A DNA stretch of 6,474 nt. Origin: an uncultured Ruminococcus sp. GTDB lineage: Bacteria; Bacillota; Clostridia; Oscillospirales; Ruminococcaceae. Each line of letters starts with the position of its first letter. The stretch's first letter is position 1. A model generated the notes under the pieces. The model had not been told where the DNA came from. It was given only the letters and a program-made list of their open reading frames with translations, and made no database searches. Shown here one piece after another: positions 1-6,263 of this stretch. The stretch is from positions 1 to 6,474 of the forward strand of contig USEH01000123.1 in NCBI GenBank assembly GCA_900553675.1, written 5' to 3'. Made by a program: the position numbers and the translations under genes.

Positions 1-1
1 C

Positions 2-382
2 GGTGGCGGTGGCCAGCCTAAAGACAGGGAATATAAAGGTGACGCGCTTCGCGCTAAACGTATCGAAGGCCTTTATAAACGCGACGATTCAATGCAGCTG
101 CGGTTAAGCCACGAAAATCCTGAAATCATTAAATTATACGAAGAATTTTACGGTGAACCCTTAAGTGAGCTGGCAGAACAGATGCTGCACACGGTGTATT
201 TTGACAGAAGTGCTGATTTGGGAGGAATTTATATCGCTCCGACAGAAGTTCAGTCTGCAGCAGGTTTAAAACAATTCCGCTGCAAGGTCTGCGGTTATAT
301 TTATGAAGGTGCAAGCCTGCCCGAAGATTATACCTGTCCTACCTGCGGTGTGGGTGCGAAAATGTTTGAAGAAGTACAATAA
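2..382 (+). CDS. [FeFe]-hydrogenase catalytic subunit, C-terminal end, with fused rubredoxin domain (5' partial)
   Basis: The reading frame is open from base 2 to the TAA at 380-382, giving 126 residues of a gene that starts outside the window. The first residues, GGGGQP, followed by RAKRIEGLYKRD, SHENPEIIKLYEEFYG and LLHT-like MLHTVY, are the conserved C-terminal end (small-subunit-like helical tail) of catalytic [FeFe]-hydrogenases, which reversibly reduce protons to H2 in the cytoplasm. The H-cluster cysteines lie upstream and cannot be seen. After a linker of about 25 residues comes a rubredoxin-type Fe(Cys)4 site: CKVCGY at partial residues 94-99 and CPTCG at 112-116. Only 14 residues separate the two cysteine pairs, the short form found in flavoprotein- and rubrerythrin-linked rubredoxins rather than the roughly 29 of classical rubredoxin. 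The fused domain probably passes single electrons to or from the hydrogenase; the partner is unknown. The gene ends 28 bases before a strong terminator. Family assignment is firm; the hydrogenase subgroup cannot be decided. Confidence 0.93.
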   Translation, partial: GGGGQPKDREYKGDALRAKRIEGLYKRDDSMQLRLSHENPEIIKLYEEFYGEPLSELAEQMLHTVYFDRSADLGGIYIAPTEVQSAAGLKQFRCKVCGYIYEGASLPEDYTCPTCGVGAKMFEEVQ

Positions 383-409
383 CTGGTAACAATAGAATAA
401 AAAAATCAT

Positions 410-443
410 AAAAATACCAGGTGCAAAAGCACCTGGTATTTTT
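410..443 (+). terminator. Rho-independent terminator after the hydrogenase gene
   Basis: There is a perfect 15-bp inverted repeat (410-424 with 429-443) around an AAAA loop. The core is ACCAGGTGC / GCACCTGGT, with an A-run at the outer left and a T-run at the outer right. It lies 28 bases past the hydrogenase stop codon. Because the arms are A/T-symmetric it could work in both directions, but no minus-strand gene enters it from the right. Confidence 0.92.
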
Positions 444-547
444 ACATAATTAATTAAAATAATACATTAAAAATACAATGGATTTGTAAATATTTAAATT
501 TAATTGTAATAGTTTGTGGAAAGCTGTAAAATAAAAGTGAAAAGTAT
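444..547 (+). other. AT-rich intergenic leader, no gene seen
   Basis: Together with the terminator this fills the gap between the hydrogenase stop (382) and the signal-peptide reading frame (548). It is almost entirely A/T with short mixed A and T tracts, and I see no coding frame, tRNA or convincing structured RNA in it. It probably carries the promoter of the beta-helix gene; one candidate is listed separately. Confidence 0.5.
504..532 (+). promoter_or_regulatory. Candidate sigma-70-type promoter for the beta-helix gene
   Basis: A TTGTAA hexamer at 504-509 (4 of 6 match to TTGACA) and TAAAAT at 527-532 (5 of 6 match to TATAAT) are separated by exactly 17 bases. Against it, transcription would start near 539, leaving only about 9 bases before the ATG at 548 and no room for a ribosome binding site there. 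The region is so AT-rich that chance matches are expected. If real, a transcript from here would favour internal initiation at the TTG at 622 or a leaderless-like start. Confidence 0.3.
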
Positions 548-619
548 ATGAAAAATATTTCTTTACTGTTATTTTTCTTTTTTCTAATTAGTAATGCAGG
601 TGTAGTGTATAAGGATTAA
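548..619 (+). CDS. Signal-peptide reading frame (23 aa), probably the detached start of the downstream beta-helix gene
   Basis: The ATG at 548 opens a 23-codon frame, MKNISLLLFFFFLISNAG followed by VVYKD, ending at TAA 617-619. It has a lysine at position 2, a hydrophobic core of about 12 residues and a small-residue SNA-G site: a textbook Sec signal peptide with a likely cut after Ala17. A signal peptide ending six codons later makes little sense alone. The beta-helix protein starts within a few bases in the next frame and has no export signal of its own. Adding one T to the TT at 616-617 would read K-D-L-K-L-D-S and join the two into about 381 residues. I infer a single-base loss, a sequencing error or, less likely, programmed frameshifting. 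No strong ribosome site precedes the ATG; only a weak AAAGTGA-like stretch is present. Confidence 0.6.
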   Translation: MKNISLLLFFFFLISNAGVVYKD

Positions 620-621
620 AA

Positions 622-1692
622 TTGGATTCCAATAATAAGGGAGAAATTTATATCTTAAATTCTCAGATAACCAATAATGGTACTGGATCATGTAGTTTTT
701 TTGCTCAACCCAAAATTACTGTGGATAATTCTGCCATTACAGGCAAAGGGATGGTAGCATTAAATGCTAATTATGTGGATATTAAAGGATTGAAGTCAAG
801 TTTGACTTCTGGTGGAGATATGATGATTTTTGCTTTTACAGAAATCAAAAATACTGGTAAATTAATCTCCAATGGTTATCTTAATATGGTAATGTCAAAT
901 TATGGTAAATTTAATAATATGGGTGTTATGTTGTCTAAGGATTATTTGCAAATTTATGGAAGTCCTGTATTTCAAAATCTCAATATCTTAGGCAGTAAGA
1001 GTGATATTTCACTTTGGGGGCGTAATGCAGGTGCTGCATATACAGGTGTCAAAGCACCAATTGTTAAAGTAAATGGGTACGATATGGGTCTTGCAGGAAA
1101 TATTTATGCATTATTTAGTCCAAGTGATTTAACTGTGAAATATGTAATTGCTGGGATTGGTGAAGTTGCGCCTGGTGGTTATGGAACAATCGGAAGTGCG
1201 GCAAGTAATGCATATAATTGCTATAAAAATAATTATTCAGAACCAACAACTCAAGCAATAATTTATGACACCGCAAAATTTGTTGCAATTGAAGTAGGTA
1301 AGCAATTCTTGAAAAAAGCAGGCGTTGTTGGGAGTGGCCCTGTAATTGGTGCGGCACTTGTATTAGATGATGCTATAAGATATGAAGAGTATAGTATAAG
1401 TCTAGACAGGAAATTTGGTGCGTATGATGTTCTGACAGGTGATCGGGTGTTACAAGGTGGCTTAACTGATGCTTTAAAATTTTTAGATAAAGTAGCTGGA
1501 AGTGATAAAGGATGGCAGGAAACGGTTAATGCTGATGGTATTATTACAAGAGTATCACCAGACGGTTCAGTTACAGCGACATTAAAAATGCCTACTGAAA
1601 CACAGGCGAATCCCATAGTGGAATTTAGAGGCAGTGGAACAGAAGTGAAATATTTACCTTATTGTTCCGATCAAACAGTTACATTCATTTAA
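622..1692 (+). CDS. Haemagglutinin-like (beta-helix) surface/secreted protein, TTG start as read
   Basis: The open frame of 356 codons begins at TTG 622, six bases after AAGGA at 611-615, and ends at TAA 1690-1692. Residues 1 to about 130 show imperfect repeats of roughly 20 residues, rich in N, G and alternating hydrophobics (for example ILNSQITNNGTG, FTEIKNTGKLISNGYL, MSNYGKFNNMGVMLS). This is the pattern of filamentous-haemagglutinin-type right-handed beta-helices that form secreted or surface adhesins. From about 135 to 250 the chain is Gly/Ala-rich with hydrophobic stretches (VIAGIGEVAPGGYG, GVVGSGPVIGAALVL). The last 100 residues are a mixed domain I do not recognise, with a GIITRVSPDGSVTATLK beta-hairpin-like segment. 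There is no TPS secretion domain, VENN motif or known toxin signature, and the protein is far shorter than typical FhaB/CdiA. Its likely signal peptide lies just upstream in another frame. Base composition is clearly AT-richer than neighbours, suggesting acquisition. The beta-helix reading is moderately secure; the function is unknown. Confidence 0.7.
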   Translation: MDSNNKGEIYILNSQITNNGTGSCSFFAQPKITVDNSAITGKGMVALNANYVDIKGLKSSLTSGGDMMIFAFTEIKNTGKLISNGYLNMVMSNYGKFNNMGVMLSKDYLQIYGSPVFQNLNILGSKSDISLWGRNAGAAYTGVKAPIVKVNGYDMGLAGNIYALFSPSDLTVKYVIAGIGEVAPGGYGTIGSAASNAYNCYKNNYSEPTTQAIIYDTAKFVAIEVGKQFLKKAGVVGSGPVIGAALVLDDAIRYEEYSISLDRKFGAYDVLTGDRVLQGGLTDALKFLDKVAGSDKGWQETVNADGIITRVSPDGSVTATLKMPTETQANPIVEFRGSGTEVKYLPYCSDQTVTFI

Positions 1693-1714
1693 AAAATATG
1701 TATTGATAAGTTTG

Positions 1715-1753
1715 ATTTCAGATAGTGCGTTGTTACATCGCACTATCTGAAAT
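1715..1753 (+). terminator. Stem-loop terminator/attenuator between the beta-helix and membrane-protein genes
   Basis: A 15-bp perfect stem (1715-1729 with 1739-1753; core CAGATAGTGCG / CGCACTATCTG) encloses a 9-base loop and is followed by ATTTTTA. It starts 22 bases after the beta-helix stop codon. The right arm ends only 17 bases before the ribosome binding site of the next gene, so it may act as a partial terminator that lowers downstream expression rather than a full operon boundary. Confidence 0.8.
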
Positions 1754-1770
1754 ATTTTTAATGTAATGTT

Positions 1771-1775
1771 GGAGG
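1771..1775 (+). promoter_or_regulatory. Ribosome binding site that sets the membrane-protein start
   Basis: GGAGG at 1771-1775 lies 8 bases before the ATG at 1784. The in-frame ATG at 1766 has no such site and would place the GGAGG inside the coding sequence. The start at 1784 is therefore preferred. Confidence 0.85.
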
Positions 1776-1783
1776 CTTATAAC

Positions 1784-2209
1784 ATGTCAATAAATGAATC
1801 GGAGGAATATAAACAGCGATATATATATCAGGTACTTATGGAATTTTTGATACTTGGTTGCTTTGTGGCTTGGGCTAGTAAACAAACTGGTTGTTTAGGT
1901 GTATTATTTGATTTGGGACATGGATTCTATCGACAAAAATTTGGTGCTTTACTATACTATGTAACATTTTTGTGGTCGATACTGATGCCATTGGATTCTT
2001 TGTTCAATAGTTTTTATGATAAATTATTGGCTGAAAATGATACAAGTCGTAAATATAAACTGTTGTTTTTAGTGCCGTTGTTGAATATTGCTGTTTTATG
2101 GTGGTTATTTGTCGAGAAAATTGATAAGAATTCAATAATACTATTCCTGGTATTTTATATTGCATTTATATCCTCGTTGATAGGCAAGATTTTAAAACTA
2201 TTATCTTGA
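1784..2209 (+). CDS. Small four-TM integral membrane protein of unknown function
   Basis: From the ATG at 1784 the protein has 141 residues. A polar N-terminus (MSINESEEYKQR) is followed by four hydrophobic segments at about 14-31, 54-71, 92-110 and 117-137. They are separated by charged stretches such as GHGFYRQKF and LLAENDTSRKYK, so it should be an inner-membrane protein with both ends on the same side, probably cytoplasmic. I recognise no family or catalytic motif. It follows the beta-helix gene by about 90 bases, shares its AT-rich composition and orientation, and ends at a terminator. The pairing of a secreted beta-helix protein with a small polytopic protein resembles effector/immunity pairs, but nothing in the residues proves this; an export helper or unrelated membrane protein is equally possible. 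Confidence 0.75.
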   Translation: MSINESEEYKQRYIYQVLMEFLILGCFVAWASKQTGCLGVLFDLGHGFYRQKFGALLYYVTFLWSILMPLDSLFNSFYDKLLAENDTSRKYKLLFLVPLLNIAVLWWLFVEKIDKNSIILFLVFYIAFISSLIGKILKLLS

Positions 2210-2232
2210 TTTATATCATTAATAGTTCAAAC

Positions 2233-2264
2233 AAAAAGCTGAAACCAAAAGGTTTCAGCTTTTT
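2233..2264. terminator. Bidirectional terminator between the accessory cassette and hydF
   Basis: A perfect 14-bp inverted repeat (2233-2246 with 2251-2264) surrounds an AAAA loop. The core is GCTGAAACC / GGTTTCAGC, with A5 on the left and T5 on the right. It lies 23 bases past the membrane-protein stop and one base beyond the hydF stop codon. It therefore serves both converging transcripts: the T-run ends the plus-strand transcript and the complementary A-run ends the hydF transcript. Its design, with an AAAA loop, matches the terminator at 410-443. Confidence 0.93.
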
Positions 2265-2265
2265 A

Positions 2266-3468
2266 TTATTTATCCAGTAATTTATAAATCTGTGGGAAGG
2301 GTTCGATGGTGCGTTTTAAAATACCGTTGATATAGGCGATAGTGATACCGTAATTGGTGAAAGGTATGTTTTGGTCTGCGGCACATTTGATGCGGTACTG
2401 CATTTCCCGTTCGTTCAGCATACAGCCGCCACAGTGAACAATGAGCGCATATTTTTCAAGTTCCGCAGGAAACTCTCCTCCCGATGTAAACTCATAACTC
2501 AGCTTTTTCCCCGTATATTTCTCTATCCAGCCGGGCAGTTTCACCGTGCCGATATCGTTGCACTGTCGATGATGGGTACAGCCCTCGGAGATGAGAACCC
2601 TATCGCCGTCGCACAGCCGGTCAAGAAAGGCCGCTCCAAGTACCGTTTCTTCAAGTTCGCCCTTGTATCGTGCGAAAAGGATGGAAAACGAGGTCAGCGG
2701 GATATCCTCCGGTACAATACGGCTGACTGTACCGAATACCTGGGAATCAGTGATAACCATTCGCGGCTTTTCTTTCAGTGCGGATAGCGCGTCAGCAATC
2801 TCAGTTTCCTTTGCTACAATATTGACAGCTCCGCCATCAAGCACATCGCGTATCATCTGCTGCTGCGGCAATATCATACGTCCCTTCGGAGCCGATTCAT
2901 CGATCGGCGTGACAAGAACGACGATATCACCCGCTGAAAGCAAATCCCCCACAAGCTGTTTTTCCTCTCTGACGCCCCCGAGCCGCCCGATCATCTCTTT
3001 CAGCTCACGAATGTTTGTTTTGCGCTTTGCGCTTACATACAGGCTTTTTCCATCTGTCGTGGGGCATTCTTCAAGAAGATCACTTTTGTTGTAAACGGTG
3101 ATATAAGGTATGCTGCGCTTTTCAAACTCTGCCATTAGCACACGGTCGTGTTCTCCCATACCGGCTGCAGCGTCAACAACCAGCACGGCGACGTCCGTCT
3201 TGTCAAGCATACGCAGGGCGCGTTTCACTCGCATTTCTCCGAGATCCCCCTCGTCGTCGATACCCGGAGTGTCAATGATTACGACAGGGCCTATCGGCAA
3301 CAGCTCCATCGCCTTCTGCACGGGATCTGTCGTTGTTCCCATATGCTCTGATACAAGAGAAAGCGCCTGCCCGGTCACGGCGTTGACAACGCTGGATTTT
3401 CCTGCGTTTCTCATTCCGAAAAAGGCAATATGAAGCCTCTCGCCTGACGGTTTATCGTTCAGCCCCAT
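2266..3468 (-). CDS. hydF: [FeFe]-hydrogenase H-cluster maturation GTPase HydF
   Basis: HydF is the cytoplasmic scaffold that receives the [2Fe] precursor made by HydG and HydE and hands it to apo-hydrogenase; GTP binding gates its partner interactions. In the 400-residue form, the GTPase domain shows the P-loop GMRNAGKS (18-25), a TTTDP switch, DTPG (66-69), NKSD (127-130) and SAK (about 146-148). The C-terminal cluster domain has the family signature C-x-H (297-299), 45 residues, then HCGGC (345-349), which binds the [4Fe-4S] cluster. Length is normal for the family. I chose the ATG at 3468 because AGGGGG lies 8 bases upstream and MGLNDKPSGER matches the usual HydF N-terminus; an in-frame GTG at 3477 would add three residues and overlap that site. 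It is the last gene of the operon, 12 bases after hydG. Confidence 0.97.
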   Translation of the reverse strand: MGLNDKPSGERLHIAFFGMRNAGKSSVVNAVTGQALSLVSEHMGTTTDPVQKAMELLPIGPVVIIDTPGIDDEGDLGEMRVKRALRMLDKTDVAVLVVDAAAGMGEHDRVLMAEFEKRSIPYITVYNKSDLLEECPTTDGKSLYVSAKRKTNIRELKEMIGRLGGVREEKQLVGDLLSAGDIVVLVTPIDESAPKGRMILPQQQMIRDVLDGGAVNIVAKETEIADALSALKEKPRMVITDSQVFGTVSRIVPEDIPLTSFSILFARYKGELEETVLGAAFLDRLCDGDRVLISEGCTHHRQCNDIGTVKLPGWIEKYTGKKLSYEFTSGGEFPAELEKYALIVHCGGCMLNEREMQYRIKCAADQNIPFTNYGITIAYINGILKRTIEPFPQIYKLLDK

Positions 3469-3476
3469 TGGTTGCA

Positions 3477-3482
3477 CCCCCT
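3477..3482 (-). promoter_or_regulatory. Ribosome binding site that decides the hydF start
   Basis: On the minus strand, AGGGGG overlaps the hydG TAG stop codon and stands 8 bases before ATG 3468. Ribosomes finishing hydG would be placed directly on the hydF start, which suggests translational coupling. Confidence 0.7.
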
Positions 3483-4926
3483 AAAATCGAAAGTCACGGC
3501 GATCGGAGCGCCTGATTGCCTCAATGTTTTCTGCGGCAATCGCATGTGCTTTTACGTTCGGTATCTTTTCAAGCTCACGCCAGATCATTTCGAAGCCGAT
3601 GCGCCGAGTTTCTTCCGAGGCGTAATCGACCAGATATTCGGTCAGAGTCATCAGCGCGTTGGGATGGCAGCAGTTGAGTATCTGCCCACTTTTGCAAAGA
3701 CTCATAAAACGGTCGCCAGTTCTGCCCTCACGGTAGCAGGCGGTGCAGAAAGACGGAATATGCTCGTTCACCATCAGCCAGCGAACCACCTCATCCAGCG
3801 TTCTCTGATCCGACACATCGAACTGCTCGGAATCATGCGGCCGTTTCTCTTCGGTATAGCCGCCGACCGATGTGCGCGATGCGCCGCTGATTTGGGAAAT
3901 GCCAAGGTGAAGCACCTTTCCGCGCACAGCTTCGCTCTCACGAGTAGAGATAATCATGCCGGTATATGGCACTGCGATGCGAATACAGGCAATGATTTTT
4001 GCAAAGAGGTCATCTGAGATTCCGTTATCAAACACGGCGGGGTCAATATCATCGGCGCGTTTGATACGTGGAACGCTAATCGTATGCGGTCCCACGCCGT
4101 GAACAGCCTCCAAATGCTCCTCGTGCATGAGCAATCCGGCAAACTCATACTGATAGCCTTCAAGCCCAAACAAAACGCCAAGACCTACGTCATCAATGCC
4201 TCCCTCCATGGCTCTGTCCATCGCTTCGGTGTGGTAGTCGTAGTCATGCTTCGGACCTGTCGGATGAAGCTCAAGATAGCTCTTTTTGTTGTATGTTTCC
4301 TGAAAGAGGATATAGGTCCCAATTCCCGCGTCCTTAAGCCTGCGGTAGTTTTCCACCGTCGTGGCAGCGATATTGACGTTCACCCTTCTGATATCGCCGT
4401 TTTTGTGGTGGACGGAGTAGATCGTTTCGATACATTCAAGGATATATTCTATTGGGTTCATCAGGGGATGCTCACCGGCTTCGATCGCCAGCCGCTTGTG
4501 CCCCATATTCTGAAGCGCAATGACCTCTGCGCGGACTTCGTCCTGCGTCAACTTTTTACGGGCAATATGCGTATTCTTCAAGTGATACGGACAGTAGACG
4601 CAGCCGTTGATACAGTAGTTGGAGAGATACAGAGGTGCGAACATCACGATGCGATTGCCGTAGAAGGCCTGCTTGATCTCGTTTGCAAGGCGGTACATTT
4701 GCTCCACTTTTTCGGGAATGTCGCAGGCGAGCAGCACCGACGCCTCACGGTGTGAAAGTCCCGCGCAGGTCACGCCGTTTCCGCTTTTCTTCGGACGTGC
4801 TTTTTCAAGCAATGCGTCGATCAGTGCAGCATCGTGTTTGTGCTCCTCGGCGTAGGCTATGGTTTTTCTGATCTCGGCGTCGGATATAAATTCCTCCGCC
4901 TTCATCGATTTGGGGTCGTAGTTCAT
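3481..4926 (-). CDS. hydG: [FeFe]-hydrogenase H-cluster radical SAM maturase HydG (tyrosine lyase)
   Basis: HydG is a radical SAM enzyme that cleaves tyrosine to p-cresol and dehydroglycine. It converts the latter to CO and cyanide on an auxiliary cluster, giving the Fe(CO)2(CN) synthon for the H-cluster. The 481 residues are full length. The SAM-cluster motif CINGCVYC gives C105, C109 and C112. The C-terminal auxiliary-cluster motif C-x2-C-x22-C is present as C394, C397 and C420 within CTACYREGRTGDRFMS and the following NCC. These residues distinguish it from ThiH, the related thiamine-pathway tyrosine lyase, which lacks the C-terminal cluster. The ATG at 4926 has AAAGGAG (4933-4939) six bases upstream. 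It sits 51 bases after hydE and 12 bases before hydF. Confidence 0.98.
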   Translation of the reverse strand: MNYDPKSMKAEEFISDAEIRKTIAYAEEHKHDAALIDALLEKARPKKSGNGVTCAGLSHREASVLLACDIPEKVEQMYRLANEIKQAFYGNRIVMFAPLYLSNYCINGCVYCPYHLKNTHIARKKLTQDEVRAEVIALQNMGHKRLAIEAGEHPLMNPIEYILECIETIYSVHHKNGDIRRVNVNIAATTVENYRRLKDAGIGTYILFQETYNKKSYLELHPTGPKHDYDYHTEAMDRAMEGGIDDVGLGVLFGLEGYQYEFAGLLMHEEHLEAVHGVGPHTISVPRIKRADDIDPAVFDNGISDDLFAKIIACIRIAVPYTGMIISTRESEAVRGKVLHLGISQISGASRTSVGGYTEEKRPHDSEQFDVSDQRTLDEVVRWLMVNEHIPSFCTACYREGRTGDRFMSLCKSGQILNCCHPNALMTLTEYLVDYASEETRRIGFEMIWRELEKIPNVKAHAIAAENIEAIRRSDRRDFRF

Positions 4927-4977
4927 GATCGTCTCCTTTCTTTCCGGTTAGGCGAGCCTTTCCGTCAGACAGAATGA

Positions 4978-6018
4978 TTATTTTATGATATCGCCGCGTG
5001 CGCAGACGATGCGGTAGCCGATCCCGTTCATTTGTTTCTTCAGCAGTGCAAGGCTCTGCGCCGGTTCGATTCCACTCGACAGCTTGTTGTTGTATAGCGC
5101 ATATTTCTCCCGCACGGAGAATGGAGAAAGGTTCGGCATGACGACGTTTGCGCCTGCCCTGATTCCGCGCTCTCTGCCGCCCTCTTCAACGCTTCCGAGC
5201 GCCGTCGTCGCGGGGAGCAGAATGTTTGGCTTGATCAGGCGCACAAGCGAGAGCAGAAAGACCGTTAGGTCGATGCGTCCCGCAGGATATGCGCCGAAGG
5301 GCGTATCTTCATGTGGGATAAACGGGCCTATGCCGCACATGTCAGGCTGAAATCCCTCAATGAATTTCAAATCCTCTGCAAGTGTTTCCGTCGTTTGATA
5401 CGGACTGCCCACCATGAAACCGCAGCCGACCTGGAAGCCAATTTCCTTCAGATCGCGCAGGCAGCGCATTCGATTGTCAAAGGACATGGACGCAGGGTGG
5501 AGCTTTTCATAATGCTGTTTATTCGCCGTTTCATGGCGCAGCAGATAACGATTTGCACCCGCCGCATACATATTTTTATAGTCCCGGCGCGGATATTCCC
5601 CGAAAGAGAGCGTAATGGCGCAGTCGAGGTACTTTTTTCTGATTTCCGATACGATCCCGCATAGCTTTTCAGCCGGCATAACGCCCTCGCCGCCCTGCAA
5701 AACGAAGGTTCGGAAGCCGAGTTCGTAGCCATCTATGCAGCAGGAGAGGATTTCCTCTTTTGTCAGGACATAGCGCTGACAACTTTTATTTGAGCGCCGT
5801 ATGCCGCAGTAAAGGCAATCGTTGCGGCAGACATTCCCAACTTCAATTAGTCCCCGGATATACACATCGTTGCCGTAATACTGACGGCGTGCTGCGTTGG
5901 CGAGAGAAGCTGCATAAACTGCATCAGCGAGGGTATATGTGCCTGCAAGCTCTGCATAATCCTCTGCAGCCAGGGAATGGGTATTATGAAGTCTGTCAAT
6001 GCGCTCTTTATTATTCAT
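4978..6018 (-). CDS. hydE: [FeFe]-hydrogenase H-cluster radical SAM maturase HydE
   Basis: HydE is a radical SAM protein that processes the HydG-made iron-cysteine-CO-cyanide complex toward the dinuclear [2Fe] precursor later loaded on HydF. The 346 residues match the family length. The SAM-cluster motif CRNDCLYC gives C64, C68 and C71, following GLIEVGNV; further HydE-like blocks are FRTFVLQGGEG, YLLRHETA and the GVGSPY-like MVGSPYQT. The extra C-terminal cysteines that bind a second cluster in some homologues are absent: only one cysteine remains near the end. That cluster is known to be dispensable. The ATG at 6018 has no strong ribosome site (only GTGAG nearby) and overlaps the end of the upstream regulator reading frames, so translation is probably coupled to that gene. 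Confidence 0.97.
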   Translation of the reverse strand: MNNKERIDRLHNTHSLAAEDYAELAGTYTLADAVYAASLANAARRQYYGNDVYIRGLIEVGNVCRNDCLYCGIRRSNKSCQRYVLTKEEILSCCIDGYELGFRTFVLQGGEGVMPAEKLCGIVSEIRKKYLDCAITLSFGEYPRRDYKNMYAAGANRYLLRHETANKQHYEKLHPASMSFDNRMRCLRDLKEIGFQVGCGFMVGSPYQTTETLAEDLKFIEGFQPDMCGIGPFIPHEDTPFGAYPAGRIDLTVFLLSLVRLIKPNILLPATTALGSVEEGGRERGIRAGANVVMPNLSPFSVREKYALYNNKLSSGIEPAQSLALLKKQMNGIGYRIVCARGDIIK

Positions 6019-6263
6019 CGCTCACGACGTTGGAATATGCCGTCTTTACGCTCAGTCCCGGAATATTCCCAAGCCTTCCCGCCAATGATGAAATTGTGTC
6101 CTGCGGCGCATCGAGGGCGATTGAAATAATGTGTATGCCTCTCTGACGGTACGGGATACCTGCCGATGATATGATCTCCAAACTCATGCAGAACTGCGTT
6201 CAAAACCTCTACAGAATCCTTTTCGTCAACAATAATCGACATCACGGCAACTCTTGTCTTCAT
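6011..6263 (-). pseudogene. TM1266-type iron-only hydrogenase system regulator, frameshifted
   Basis: The first 35 codons from ATG 6263 read MKTRVAVMSIIVDEKDS, then VEVLNAVLHEFGDHIIGR, the N-terminus of the small TM1266 family (about 80 residues, ACT/NikR-C-like fold) found beside hydE/F/G and proposed to regulate the iron-only hydrogenase system. After Arg35 (6159-6161) this frame becomes unrelated sequence and stops at TGA 6015-6017. The family continues in the next frame from GGT 6158-6160: GIPYRQRGIHIISIALDAP, DTISSLAGRLGNIPG and LSVKTAYSNVVSDE, ending at TAA 6011-6013. The restored protein would have about 84-85 residues. Relatives usually have one residue (M or L) between IIGR and GIPY, so a loss of about 5 bases (or 2 modulo 3) fits. 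GGAGG within 6264-6274 is a good ribosome site. Loss of function is inferred; a sequencing error or a +1 frameshift is possible. Confidence 0.9.

Noticed and set aside
572..583. T5-C-T6 tract in the signal peptide as a phase-variation switch
   Set aside because: Adding one T here would put reading into TAG at 589-591, and that frame also has TAA at 610-612, so slippage in this tract cannot join the signal peptide to the beta-helix frame. Only a change within 613-619 can.
1115..1616. Minus-strand frames opposite the beta-helix gene
   Set aside because: Unlike a real protein in composition (one is very rich in His, Gln and Leu), with no start signals, and antisense to a plausible plus-strand gene.
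622..1692. Beta-helix protein as a bona fide CdiA/FhaB toxin
   Set aside because: No TPS secretion domain, VENN-type junction or known toxin motif is visible and the length is far below that class, so only a loose resemblance is claimed.
2371..3433. Several plus-strand frames opposite hydF
   Set aside because: They are Ser/Arg-rich shadow translations of a gene with clear GTPase and cluster motifs on the minus strand.
3469..3477. GTG at 3477 as the hydF start
   Set aside because: It overlaps the AGGGGG ribosome site that fits ATG 3468, and the shorter N-terminus matches usual HydF proteins.
3472..4017. 181-codon plus-strand frame opposite hydG
   Set aside because: It lies entirely opposite the well-identified hydG, has no family features and is explained by codon bias on the other strand.
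4084..4755. 223-codon plus-strand frame opposite hydG
   Set aside because: Long, but antisense to conserved HydG motifs, with low-complexity hydrophobic sequence and no ribosome site or family match that I recognise.
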